Part shown: positions 24,764-32,677 of the stretch, in pieces | Position numbering within the stretch: position 1 is the first letter of the stretch | How the letters are laid out: every line of letters starts with the position of its first letter | Assembly (NCBI GenBank): GCA_964601165.1 | Contig: CAZRMK010000008.1 | Span: forward strand, 1 to 33,197 | Origin: Thiosulfativibrio sp964601165 | GTDB lineage: Bacteria > Pseudomonadota > Gammaproteobacteria > Thiomicrospirales > Thiomicrospiraceae | Direction of reading: 5' to 3' | Length of the DNA stretch: 33,197 bases | Notes under the pieces: model-generated | What the model saw: the letters and a program-made list of their open reading frames with translations, nothing else | What the model was told of the DNA's origin: nothing | The model's database searches: none | Program-made: the position numbers and the translations under genes

Positions 24764-25358
24764 GGATTGTTTTCACATTAGAGAGTAAATTAAAGTGCCT
24801 ATCTTGTAAATTAGCTTGTAATCCCGTTCCTGTAATCTTAGTTTGGGGCAGTTTTATTACCACTGGTTGCGAGGTGAATACTTGTTGTGTTTCGTTATTA
24901 TAGGTAATTTTTTGGGTCAATAAAGTTTTATGTTGCGGTTGCTTGTTGTTTGATACTATTGTTGAAAAGCGGTTAATAACTACATCTTTTAAAAAAGTCA
25001 TGTCGTTTTCTGGGTTTAAAAAGGCTTGTTGGCTTTCAATTACATTGCTATGCTCTAAAGTCGTTAAAATAATAAAAGGTTGAGTGAAATAAGTAATATT
25101 TTCTTCTCTTTGATGGCGAATAACTTCAGCCCTAATATAACTTTGGCGTGTTAAATCTTGTGGGTTTTGTTGCCAAGTTTGGGTGTTAAAAAACTGCCAG
25201 CTGTAGTCAGAAGCTTTATGAGCTTCGATATTATTGGTTTGAATGTTTAAAGTATTTTGTTTGAGGATGATAAGAACTGTCGCAATGGCGGCAATAAAAA
25301 TGGCAATAAAAGACAGGGTGCGTTTCAACGTAAAAAGAAATCCATGTGCTGTTGCCAT
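24750..25358 (-). CDS. lptC: LPS export protein LptC
   Basis: LptC is a bitopic inner-membrane protein that passes LPS to LptA. The 202-residue protein has one N-terminal membrane segment (about residues 14-33). A periplasmic OstA-like domain follows, including FLKDVVINRF and ITGTGLQANLQDRHFNLLSNVK (read in two parts), the typical C-terminal signature. Sequence conservation in LptC is low, so the call rests on this pattern plus position between kdsC and lptA. The N-terminus overlaps kdsC by 34 nt; a later start would lose basic residues before the membrane segment. Confidence 0.9.
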   Translation of the reverse strand: MATAHGFLFTLKRTLSFIAIFIAAIATVLIILKQNTLNIQTNNIEAHKASDYSWQFFNTQTWQQNPQDLTRQSYIRAEVIRHQREENITYFTQPFIILTTLEHSNVIESQQAFLNPENDMTFLKDVVINRFSTIVSNNKQPQHKTLLTQKITYNNETQQVFTSQPVVIKLPQTKITGTGLQANLQDRHFNLLSNVKTIHEPN

Positions 25359-25861
25359 GAACCTTGTGCCCGCATAATCATTTCACAGGTTTCTCTAACA
25401 CAGCCTTGGCCGCCTTTAAATTGCGAAATATAATCCACTCTAGACTTTACTTCACTATCACCATCTGCTGGAGTAATCGCCAATCCAACACGGGTTAAGA
25501 TAGGAAGATCTAGTATGTCATCGCCAATATAGGCTATTTCGCAAAGCTCTATTCCTAAATCTTTAACCAGTTTTAAGAAAGTTGGCAGTTTATCTGGCAC
25601 CCCTTGATGAACATGCTTAACTTTTAAATCAGCCATGCGCTTAGTAACTAGCAGAGATTTTCTTCCCGTAATAATGGCAATATCAACATTAGATTTTTGC
25701 AACAAGACCATGCCGTGACCATCACGAGTATTGAATGCCTTATACTCTTGACCATCTTCACCGTAAATAAGCCGATTATCGGTCATGACTCCATCAACAT
25801 CTAAAATAAGGAGTTTAGTTTTTTTAGCTTTTAAAGTTAAAGCATTTGAAACTTGAGTCAT
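25325..25861 (-). CDS. kdsC: 3-deoxy-D-manno-octulosonate 8-phosphate phosphatase
   Basis: KdsC removes phosphate from Kdo-8-phosphate, producing Kdo for the LPS inner core. The 178-residue HAD-family protein has DVDGV with D21 and D23, IITGR with T65, and YIGDDILDLP with D114 and D115. The length is typical of the capless C0-type HAD tetramer. It lies between yrbG and lptC; the usual kdsD is not found between yrbG and kdsC. Confidence 0.95.
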   Translation of the reverse strand: MTQVSNALTLKAKKTKLLILDVDGVMTDNRLIYGEDGQEYKAFNTRDGHGMVLLQKSNVDIAIITGRKSLLVTKRMADLKVKHVHQGVPDKLPTFLKLVKDLGIELCEIAYIGDDILDLPILTRVGLAITPADGDSEVKSRVDYISQFKGGQGCVRETCEMIMRAQGSWQQHMDFFLR

Positions 25862-25881
25862 GATGTTTCCTCTCGATTTTT

Positions 25882-26868
25882 TTACGCCACAGTACGGAAG
25901 TAAACTAACACGAGATAGCCAATAAAGCTAGCTAAGAGTAATATCCCTGCTTTTCTATGGATAACTGCTTTGCCTTTTCGAGGAATGGCGAGCAAGATCA
26001 AGGCAAGAGTAAAGCCTAACAGAACAGGGTAATCTATATGAACAACGTTACTATCAATTATAGAAGGTGCTAAAATTGCAGGCACAGCTAATACTGCCAA
26101 AATATTAAACAAGTTAGAGCCAATTATATTACCAATCAGGAGATCAGATTGTCCTTTTTTGATAGCGGCAATAGCGGCTGCCAGTTCTGGCAAGCTGGTA
26201 CCTACGGCTACTATGGTTAAGCCAATCACAACATCGGGAACTTCAAAAATATAAGCAATATCAATCGCTCCCCAAACCATAAGTCTGGCGCTTCCCATTA
26301 ATAGAACCAACCCAACGGTTAAAAGTATTAATGATTTCTTAAGGCTCATGCTAGGAACGTCGGTAATTTCCTCTTCGGTTTCTTGTGCAAGAGAGTCAGT
26401 AGGATCCATGTTTCTATTGATTTTAATCATCCAATACATAACCATAACTAGTAGTGTTAGTAGGATAATGCCGTCCATCAACCCTAAATGGCTATCTAGA
26501 ATTAACAACAAACCAATAATAGAAATACCCATTACTACAGGTAATTCACGTTTAAGCAATGAGGATTTAACTATAATGGGTGCTAAAATGGCTGTAGCCC
26601 CTAAAACTAGTCCGACGTTGGCAATGTTAGAGCCGACTACATTACCAACGGCTAGCCCAGGGTTGCCTTCAAGTGAGGCGAATACTGAAACGATGATTTC
26701 AGGTAAAGAGGTTCCAAAACCTAAAACCACGACCCCGATTATTAAAGGTGAAATGTTTAGATGGATAGCCGTACTAGCAGCACTGTCGATAAAAATATCG
26801 GCACTCCAAACTAAAATAACCAGCCCAACTAATAGAGCGATAGAGGGCAGAAGGAGAGCTTCAAGCAT
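25882..26868 (-). CDS. yrbG: Calcium/sodium antiporter, CaCA family (YrbG-like)
   Basis: The 328-residue inner-membrane protein has the two alpha-repeats of the Ca2+:cation antiporter family: GFGTSLPE (50-57) with GNVVGSN (75-81), and AVGTSLPE (221-228) with GNIIGSN (246-252). About ten hydrophobic segments are visible, with an acidic cytoplasmic loop (about 155-175). Length matches E. coli YrbG (325). Its physiological ion is not proven by sequence. It heads the minus-strand kdsC-lpt operon and is divergent from the DUF72-like gene, as yrbG is from mla genes in E. coli. Confidence 0.94.
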   Translation of the reverse strand: MLEALLLPSIALLVGLVILVWSADIFIDSAASTAIHLNISPLIIGVVVLGFGTSLPEIIVSVFASLEGNPGLAVGNVVGSNIANVGLVLGATAILAPIIVKSSLLKRELPVVMGISIIGLLLILDSHLGLMDGIILLTLLVMVMYWMIKINRNMDPTDSLAQETEEEITDVPSMSLKKSLILLTVGLVLLMGSARLMVWGAIDIAYIFEVPDVVIGLTIVAVGTSLPELAAAIAAIKKGQSDLLIGNIIGSNLFNILAVLAVPAILAPSIIDSNVVHIDYPVLLGFTLALILLAIPRKGKAVIHRKAGILLLASFIGYLVLVYFRTVA

Positions 26869-26971
26869 CTAAAAAACCTTTAAGTATGCAACAAAGCTTG
26901 TTATTATAGTTTAAGTTTATAATTAAATATAAGTTTTATTTATGTCTAGTAAATAAGGGAGCTAAGCTTTT

Positions 26972-27637
26972 GTGGAAAATTTAATAATTGGGGCAGAAGG
27001 CTGGTTGCATGAAAGTTGGCATGGTGATTTTTATCCTGAAGGATTACCAGAAGATTGGCGGTTAGATTTTTATAGTCAGCAATTTAAATGTGTGCTGGTA
27101 GCAGAAAAACAGTGGTTATCTTGGGAGAAAAGTCAGCTTGAAGAAATAGCAGAATCTCTTGCAGGGGAGTCTTTTACTCTGGTTTTTAAATTAATTCAAA
27201 ATGTAACGGCAGAAAATTTAAATAGGTTAAAAAATATTATTGCAAGTTTAGCTGGGGTGTCAATTAGATTGTTAATTAACCCTAGTCAATCGGCAGTTAA
27301 AAATTTACCTAAGTTTTTTAATGATATTTCTATAACTTTTGTGGAAGATTCTGCTACTGCTAAAAGGGGACGTTACCCTTTTTCTTTCTCAGAAAAGTGG
27401 TCATGGTCTGTTGAAGATCAAGTTCTTTATGGTGATCCCTTGGCATATGTAACATCTTTACCAGAAAATTCTAAACAACAAGTGCAGCTCTTACAGTCTT
27501 TTGCAGAGTCTTTACCTAAAGACCAAGCCAAGGATTTAAAAGGCTTAGAGGGAATTCCTTTCATTATTTCAGAAAAGCAGGTAAAGACTTCACAGTTAAT
27601 ACAGTTGCAAACCTTAGCAGAATTATTAGGGTTTTAG
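26972..27637 (+). CDS. DUF72-like protein, divergent or shortened
   Basis: The N-terminus IGAEGWLHESWHGDFYPEGL (6-25) matches the opening of DUF72 proteins (IGTSGW...FYPEGL), a TIM-barrel-like family of unknown function. The later motifs of full DUF72 proteins are hard to see. At 221 residues it is at the short end of the family. The start is GTG with AGGGAG about 11 nt upstream. Codons for residues 131-138 (KRGRYPFS) coincide with an exact copy of the REP-like hairpin found near the broken transposase, so part of the protein may come from a mobile repeat. It lies between yrbG and mlaF, about 70 bp before mlaF. Confidence 0.65.
   Translation: MENLIIGAEGWLHESWHGDFYPEGLPEDWRLDFYSQQFKCVLVAEKQWLSWEKSQLEEIAESLAGESFTLVFKLIQNVTAENLNRLKNIIASLAGVSIRLLINPSQSAVKNLPKFFNDISITFVEDSATAKRGRYPFSFSEKWSWSVEDQVLYGDPLAYVTSLPENSKQQVQLLQSFAESLPKDQAKDLKGLEGIPFIISEKQVKTSQLIQLQTLAELLGF
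27362..27382. repeat. REP-like hairpin inside the DUF72-like gene
   Basis: The 19-mer AAAGGGGACGTTACCCTTT, plus one A and one T at its ends, is identical to the copies at 32604-32624 and (reversed) 32822-32842. The arms AAAGGG and CCCTTT pair. It keeps the reading frame open. Confidence 0.75.
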
Positions 27638-27706
27638 TATTCATGTTTCCAATGCGGTATAATTTTAGCCTATAAACACTAAAACCTACCAAAGTCCCAT
27701 AAAAAA

Positions 27707-28498
27707 ATGACAGAAAAAACTTTAATTGCAATTAATAATGTAACCTTTAAACGTGGTAATCGAATCATTTTTGATAATTTAACCTTAGCGATTCCCAAAG
27801 GAAAAATTACTGCAATTATGGGGCCTAGTGGCTCAGGAAAAACAACCCTGCTAAAATTAATTGCAGGACAACTAAAGCCTGATTATGGTGAAATTTTAGT
27901 AAAAGGATTGAATGTTCATCAATTACCCAGAAATTCACTTTACAATTTACGAACCAAAATGGGAATGTTGTTTCAAAGTGGTGCTTTATTAACCGATTTA
28001 AACGTGTTTGATAATGTTGCCTTTCCAATTAGAGAGTTAACTAAATTTTCTGAAGAATTAATTCGGCCACTAGTGCTAATGAAATTACAATCTGTTGGTT
28101 TGCGTGGTGCTCAAAACTTGATGCCTGCTGAATTATCTGGCGGAATGTCGCGTCGTGTTGCTTTAGCGAGAGCCATCGCACTTGACCCGGAAATGATTTT
28201 TTATGATGAACCTTTTACTGGTCAAGACCCTATTACAATGGGAGTTTTAGTTAAATTGATTCGTAAACTGAATGACAGTTTAGGCTTATCAAGCATTGTG
28301 GTGTCTCATGATGTCCAAGAAGTGCTTTCAATTGCCGATTTTGTTTGTATTTTATCCGCAGGTAAAATCATCGTACAAGGTGCTCCTGAGGTTTTAAAAC
28401 AGTCTTCTTCAGAATATGTAAAACAGTTTTTAACTGGTCAGCCAGACGGTCCCGTGCCGTTTCATTTTCCAACTACGCCCTATTTAAGCGATTTGTAG
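27707..28498 (+). CDS. mlaF: Phospholipid ABC transporter ATP-binding protein MlaF
   Basis: MlaF is the ATPase of the MlaFEDB complex, which moves phospholipids between inner and outer membranes to keep outer-membrane asymmetry. The 263-residue protein has Walker A GPSGSGKT (39-46), the signature LSGGM (143-147), Walker B with YDEP (166-169), and an H-loop in VVSHD. Length is usual. The gene is followed by mlaE with 1 bp between stop and start. The AT-rich leader lacks a strong ribosome-binding site. Confidence 0.96.
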   Translation: MTEKTLIAINNVTFKRGNRIIFDNLTLAIPKGKITAIMGPSGSGKTTLLKLIAGQLKPDYGEILVKGLNVHQLPRNSLYNLRTKMGMLFQSGALLTDLNVFDNVAFPIRELTKFSEELIRPLVLMKLQSVGLRGAQNLMPAELSGGMSRRVALARAIALDPEMIFYDEPFTGQDPITMGVLVKLIRKLNDSLGLSSIVVSHDVQEVLSIADFVCILSAGKIIVQGAPEVLKQSSSEYVKQFLTGQPDGPVPFHFPTTPYLSDL

Positions 28499-28499
28499 A

Positions 28500-29297
28500 A
28501 TGGGGCAAGTAATAGATCTTCTAGCATCATTTTTATCATACCTTGGTAGGAATTTTAATAATATACTTATTAGTATTGGACGCTTTAGTCTATTTTTAAT
28601 ACTGCTACTACCCGCTTTGCCGACAGGTTTGTGGCGAGTAAAGTTATTAATTAAACAAGTTTATTTTACTGGAGTTTTATCCCTTCCAATTATATTAACC
28701 GCAGGACTTTTTGTCGGCATGGTACTTACCTTACAGGCTTATAATGTACTATCAGATTATGGCTCCGAAGAAGCAGTAGGAACCATGACCGCCTTAACTT
28801 TATTGCGTGAGCTAGGTCCCGTAGTAACAGCTTTACTGTTTGCAGGGCGAGCAGGCTCGGCTATGACGGCAGAAATTGGTCTAATGAAATCAACAGAACA
28901 GTTATCAGCCCTAGAAATGATGGCAGTTGACCCGCTAAAGTTTGTGTTTGCTCCGCGTTTTATGGCAACTATTATTGTAGTACCCATGCTCTCTATGTTA
29001 TTTATTGCCATGGGAATACTAGGAGGGTATTTAGTTGCCGTAGGTTGGCTAGGTGTTGATGAAGGGGTTTTTTGGTCACAAATGAATCGACATGTTGACT
29101 GGAATGAAGATGTTATGAGCGGAGTGATTAAATCTATTGCTTTCGGATTTGTTATTGCTAAAATAGCTTTGTATCAAGGTTATAATGCCATTCCTACCTC
29201 AGAGGGAGTGAGCAATGCCACTACCAGAACAGTTGTTCATGCATCATTGGGTATTTTGGCAGTGAATTTTGTACTAACAGCTTTAATGTTTAATTAA
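28500..29297 (+). CDS. mlaE: Phospholipid ABC transporter permease MlaE
   Basis: MlaE is the inner-membrane permease of the Mla system. The 265-residue protein has five to six hydrophobic segments and the family core LTLLRELGPVVTALLFAGRAGSAMTAEIGLMK (about 98-129; here in short: RELGPVVTALLFAGRAG), followed by EQLSALEMM. Length equals that of E. coli (260). It follows mlaF by 1 bp. The usual tight link to mlaD is opened by a 58-bp spacer containing repeat R11. Confidence 0.96.
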   Translation: MGQVIDLLASFLSYLGRNFNNILISIGRFSLFLILLLPALPTGLWRVKLLIKQVYFTGVLSLPIILTAGLFVGMVLTLQAYNVLSDYGSEEAVGTMTALTLLRELGPVVTALLFAGRAGSAMTAEIGLMKSTEQLSALEMMAVDPLKFVFAPRFMATIIVVPMLSMLFIAMGILGGYLVAVGWLGVDEGVFWSQMNRHVDWNEDVMSGVIKSIAFGFVIAKIALYQGYNAIPTSEGVSNATTRTVVHASLGILAVNFVLTALMFN

Positions 29298-29306
29298 AAT
29301 TTTTCA

Positions 29307-29340
29307 ACCTAAATTCTGCAAGCACTTGCAGGGTTTAGGG
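29307..29340. repeat. R-family short hairpin R11
   Basis: A 34-bp unit beginning ACCTAAATTCTGCAAG and ending CTTGCAGGGTTTAGGG, placed between mlaE and mlaD. The mlaD ribosome-binding site (AGAGG) follows immediately. No clear target duplication is visible. Confidence 0.82.
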
Positions 29341-29355
29341 TAGAGGTTAAAAAAT

Positions 29356-29823
29356 ATGAAGCGTCAAAAAATAATAGAAATTTGGGTTGGAGCTTTGGTA
29401 TTAATGTCATTAGTAGCATTAACCTTTATAGCTTTTAAAGTAAGCAATTTTCAAGGCTGGAAAGATCGTCCAACCTATTCTATTTCTGCGTTATATATGA
29501 ATATAGGCGGTTTAAAGGTCAGAGCCCCCGTTAAAATTAGTGGCGTAGTGGTAGGGCGGGTAGTTGCTATTGCTATTGATCCACAAACCTTCCAAGCTCG
29601 GGTAACTATGGATATTTATAAAGAATTTAACAACCTTCCTATTGATACCTCAGGTGCTATTTTCACTTCTGGTTTACTAGGAGATCAGTTTATAGCCCTA
29701 CAACCAGGTGGTGACGAAGAATTTTTACAAGATGGTGACGAGCTGTTCTTAACTCAGTCAGCATTAGTGCTAGAAGAGTTAATTGGACAATTTCTAACTA
29801 ACTTTGCAGATAGAGGAGAATAA
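29356..29823 (+). CDS. mlaD: Mla system MCE-domain protein MlaD
   Basis: MlaD is anchored in the inner membrane and forms a periplasmic hexameric ring for lipid passage. The 155-residue protein has one N-terminal membrane segment (about 7-28) and an MCE domain (about 38-120) with NIGGLKVRAPVKISGVVVG (about 49-67) and TSGLLGDQFIALQPG. It is shorter than E. coli MlaD (183), lacking part of the C-terminal tail. AGAGG lies about 9 nt before ATG. The mlaC start follows 4 bp after its stop. Confidence 0.95.
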   Translation: MKRQKIIEIWVGALVLMSLVALTFIAFKVSNFQGWKDRPTYSISALYMNIGGLKVRAPVKISGVVVGRVVAIAIDPQTFQARVTMDIYKEFNNLPIDTSGAIFTSGLLGDQFIALQPGGDEEFLQDGDELFLTQSALVLEELIGQFLTNFADRGE

Positions 29824-29827
29824 CAGT

Positions 29828-30466
29828 ATGCAAATTTTAACCAAGAATCTAAAATGGTTTTTTGTCATACTTTTGTCAGTAGGATTGTTTTCTACTCAAG
29901 CTTACGCCATAGACCAGTCTGACCCCCAAAAAATGATAGAACAGATCTCTAATAAACTAATGAAAAAAGTTGAAATATATAGAGAAGAACTAGAAACAGA
30001 CCCATATAAATTTAGACCTTTTGCAGATGCCTATATACTACCCTATTTAGATGCCCCAAGAATGGCACGTTTTGTAATGGCACGTTTTTGGCGAATCGCG
30101 ACTGAGCAACAACAACAAGACTTTGTAGAAGCTTTTACCAACAGCCTTATTCGTTCTTATGCAGGTAGTATGTTAGAGCTAAATATTACTAGAGTAGAAG
30201 TTGGCAATGTACAACAAGAACGTCCCAGCAGAGCTCAAGTAACGGCAGAAGTTTTTCGAGCAGATGGTAGATCAACAACAATTGTTTATCGAGTTTTTCT
30301 AGATAAAAACACCCAAAACTGGATGATTTATGATGTTGCCATGGAAGGGATTAGTTTATTAATAAATTACCGTAAATCCTACGCCTCAGAGTTTGCCAAA
30401 AAAGGTATTGATAAAGTAATAACCGAAATGCAGCAAAGACACGCTAATTTTTTAAAATCTCGTTAA
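29828..30466 (+). CDS. mlaC: Mla system periplasmic phospholipid-binding protein MlaC
   Basis: MlaC ferries phospholipid between MlaD and the outer-membrane MlaA complex. Starting at ATG 29828 (GAGGAG upstream), the 212-residue precursor has a clean signal peptide with likely cleavage after A27 (AYA). The Ttg2D/MlaC fold follows, with FRPFADAYILPYLDAPRMAR and the closing INYRKSYASEFAKKGIDKVI. An upstream in-frame extension to 29804 would put charged residues before the signal and overlap mlaD, so it is rejected. The stop TAA (30464-30466) touches the AAA target duplication of R12. No mlaB follows. Confidence 0.95.
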   Translation: MQILTKNLKWFFVILLSVGLFSTQAYAIDQSDPQKMIEQISNKLMKKVEIYREELETDPYKFRPFADAYILPYLDAPRMARFVMARFWRIATEQQQQDFVEAFTNSLIRSYAGSMLELNITRVEVGNVQQERPSRAQVTAEVFRADGRSTTIVYRVFLDKNTQNWMIYDVAMEGISLLINYRKSYASEFAKKGIDKVITEMQQRHANFLKSR

Positions 30467-30467
30467 A

Positions 30468-30633
30468 ACCTAAATCCTGCAAGTGCTTGCACGCATATAG
30501 CACAAGCTCTTGATTCATATAGCGAATTTTAATTCTTCGGGAATATCAATAAGTATTCCGCTCGAATTAAAATCACTCTATAAATCAACATCTTGCACTA
30601 TATACATTTAATGATTTGATGCAGGATTTAGGT
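30468..30633. mobile_element. R-family long hairpin element R12
   Basis: This 166-bp element starts ACCTAAATCCTGCAAG and ends GATGCAGGATTTAGGT. It is flanked by AAA (30465-30467 and 30634-30636). The nested arms and the inner hairpin GGGAATA / TATTCC are present. It lies between mlaC and the manC-type gene, where mlaB stands in E. coli. Confidence 0.9.
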
Positions 30634-30664
30634 AAAAATCTAAAAATTAAAAGGCAACAACTCC

Positions 30665-32182
30665 ATGGAAAATATAATAACAAAGAATTTAATCCCAATA
30701 ATTCTTTGTGGCGGAGCAGGTTCGCGACTCTGGCCCGTTTCTCGAGAAAACCATCCCAAACCGTTTATAAAACTCAAAGACGGGCAAAGCCTGCTACAAA
30801 AAGCCTACTTACGTGGAGCTATGTTAGATAATGTAAGCAATATTATAACTGTAACTAATCAAAACCTTGCTTTTCAAACCCAAAACGAATATCAAAAAGT
30901 TTCTAAATTAGTTGTTTCTAAGCCAGCTAAAAGTGAAATAAACAAACCAATAAACAACACCATTATTTTAGAACCCACTGCTCGTAATACAGCAGCAGCC
31001 ATTGCTTTAGCAACTATTCAAGCAGCTGAAGATTATGGTTCTGAAGCCATACTACTAATATTAGCCGCCGACCATTTAATTCTAGACCAACAAGCCTTTT
31101 ATAAAGCCGTTAACCAAGCAAGTCAACTAGCACAAAAAGGCAAGCTAGTTACCTTCGGAATACAACCCACTTCACCAGAAACAGGCTATGGATATATCAA
31201 ATTTAAACAAAATAAAGTTATTAACTTCATAGAAAAACCCACTCTAGACAAAGCAATAGACTACGTTAGTAGTGGCAACTATTTATGGAACTCAGGAATG
31301 TTCTGCTTTAAAGCAACAACCATGCTACAAGAAATGGCACAACACAGCCCAGACACTCTAAACGCCAGCCAGCTATGCTTGCAACAATCAAAAGCCTTAA
31401 CCAAAAAAGCAACACCAGAGCCAGAAGAAACACCCGAGAAAACGCCACAAAAAGACACATTTAATTTAATTAAACTCAACCCAGAAAGTTTTAACCTCAT
31501 CCCAGATAGCTCCATAGATTATGCAATTATGGAAAAAACCACCAACATCGCCGTAGTGCCATGTAATATAGGCTGGAGTGACGTTGGCTGCTGGAACTCA
31601 TTTGGTAGCCTAGTTACCGCGGACAATAATGGCAATCGTATTACAGGCAACGCCCTAATAGAAGACAGTAAAAACTGCACCATACACAGTCAAAGCAGAG
31701 CAGTAGGTCTTGTAGGCGTAAACAACCTTATTATAGTAGACACACCAGACGCACTATTAATAGCCAACAAAGACAAAGCACAAGATGTTAAAAAAATCTA
31801 CACCCAACTTAAAGAAAAAAATCATCAAGCCTACAAAATTCATCGTACCGTGCAACGCCCATGGGGCAACTACACCGTTCTAGAAGAAGGCACACAATTT
31901 AAAATAAAACGCATAGAAGTCAATCAAGGAGCTAGGCTTAGCCTACAAAGTCATCAGCATCGTTCCGAACACTGGGTAGTAATAAGCGGCATAGCAGGAG
32001 TTTTATGTGGTGAAAATAAGCTAACATTAAAAGCCAACGAATCTACTTTTATTCCAGCCCAAGAAAAACACTACCTCGAAAACCAAGGCACCGAACTACT
32101 AATAATAATAGAAGTACAAACAGGCACTTATCTAGGAGAAGACGATATAATTCGCTACGAAGACCTTTATGGCAGAGAATAA
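30665..32182 (+). CDS. manC: Mannose-1-phosphate guanylyltransferase / mannose-6-phosphate isomerase
   Basis: This bifunctional enzyme makes GDP-mannose from mannose 1-phosphate and GTP and isomerises fructose 6-phosphate to mannose 6-phosphate. The 505-residue protein has the nucleotidyltransferase motif GGAGSRLWP (16-24), FIEKP (188-192) and IGWSDVGCWNSF (302-313). The type II isomerase cupin has RPWGNY (398-403), QSHQHRSEHWVV (428-439) and GEDDIIRYEDLYGR at the end. It is about 25-30 residues longer than usual because of a Pro/Glu/Thr/Lys-rich stretch at about 246-266. The coding strand is unusually C- and A-rich, with frequent ATA and CTA codons, unlike its neighbours. AAGG lies about 11 nt before ATG. 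The stop codon abuts the left end of a degraded transposon. It would work with the phosphomannomutase at 17.8 kb. Confidence 0.95.
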   Translation: MENIITKNLIPIILCGGAGSRLWPVSRENHPKPFIKLKDGQSLLQKAYLRGAMLDNVSNIITVTNQNLAFQTQNEYQKVSKLVVSKPAKSEINKPINNTIILEPTARNTAAAIALATIQAAEDYGSEAILLILAADHLILDQQAFYKAVNQASQLAQKGKLVTFGIQPTSPETGYGYIKFKQNKVINFIEKPTLDKAIDYVSSGNYLWNSGMFCFKATTMLQEMAQHSPDTLNASQLCLQQSKALTKKATPEPEETPEKTPQKDTFNLIKLNPESFNLIPDSSIDYAIMEKTTNIAVVPCNIGWSDVGCWNSFGSLVTADNNGNRITGNALIEDSKNCTIHSQSRAVGLVGVNNLIIVDTPDALLIANKDKAQDVKKIYTQLKEKNHQAYKIHRTVQRPWGNYTVLEEGTQFKIKRIEVNQGARLSLQSHQHRSEHWVVISGIAGVLCGENKLTLKANESTFIPAQEKHYLENQGTELLIIIEVQTGTYLGEDDIIRYEDLYGRE

Positions 32183-32205
32183 AGGGGTCGGAGTTAATTA
32201 AGCCA

Positions 32206-32589
32206 CTAACCAATTTTTTTCACAACCTTTTTCTTCCACCCTACAGGTCTTCCTCTATTTTTGATAGTTAAATCATAACCAGTTAAAGCTTTAATTTCAG
32301 CGATAAACTTGTCATTACCAAGAGCCATCCCCCTATTCGTTATATCACGAATATTAGCAATAAATTTATCAGGTAAATCCTGTAAAAATAATTCTTGGTA
32401 GTTTTTTATTCTATCTTGCTTAGATTTACCCAGCTCAAGATATTTTTCATGCGGAACGCATAACTCAGACACCTGACCTAAAGCATTAATTTGATAACTT
32501 GAAAAGCCATAATTGGCAGGATCATCCACCATTCCTGCACGAACAGGATTTAACTCAATGTAACGATACACACTGAGAGACCTTTGCAT
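32206..32589 (-). pseudogene. REP-associated tyrosine transposase (Y1/IS200-like), 5' truncated
   Basis: The frame encodes 127 residues. From about residue 8 on, YRYIELNPVRAGMVDDPANY matches the second half of REP-associated Y1 transposases, and the rest (KFIAEIKALTGYDL, GRPVGWKK) is the usual C-terminal part. The N-terminal half with the HUH metal motif is missing. The first residues (MQRSL) are encoded by an end of the M-family element (32577-32590), which cuts the gene at this point. It is therefore almost certainly inactive, although a start codon happens to be present. Confidence 0.82.
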
Positions 32590-32590
32590 A
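32577..32590. repeat. M-family terminal repeat fragment
   Basis: GAGACCTTTGCATA is identical to the right end of the 2689-2784 element. No second end is visible, so this is a remnant. Confidence 0.65.
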
Positions 32591-32603
32591 AATGGGGTGC
32601 GAA

Positions 32604-32624
32604 AAAAGGGGACGTTACCCTTTT
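32604..32624. repeat. REP-like hairpin
   Basis: AAAGGGGACGTTACCCTTT with one more base at each end. Arms AAAGGG and CCCTTT pair around GACGTTA. It is one of three copies within 250 bp of the transposase remnant. Confidence 0.75.
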
Positions 32625-32656
32625 CTTAAGTAAACAATAGCTACAGTCCTCTTTGG

Positions 32657-32677
32657 AAAAGGGGACGCTACCCTTTT
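32657..32677. repeat. REP-like hairpin, variant
   Basis: Same unit as at 32604, with GACGCTA in the centre; this variant matches the degenerate copy at 88-105. Confidence 0.75.

Noticed and set aside
29804..29827. Upstream extension of mlaC
   Set aside because: It would place acidic residues ahead of a clean signal peptide and overlap mlaD; ATG 29828 has GAGGAG upstream.
4232..30664. Spaced palindromes as a possible CRISPR array
   Set aside because: Copies are kilobases apart, have no regular spacers, and no cas genes are present; the flanking triplets fit insertions instead.
30616..30831. A 71-codon frame starting in R12 and overlapping the manC start
   Set aside because: It runs out of frame through manC and starts in the repeat; manC itself is unmistakable.
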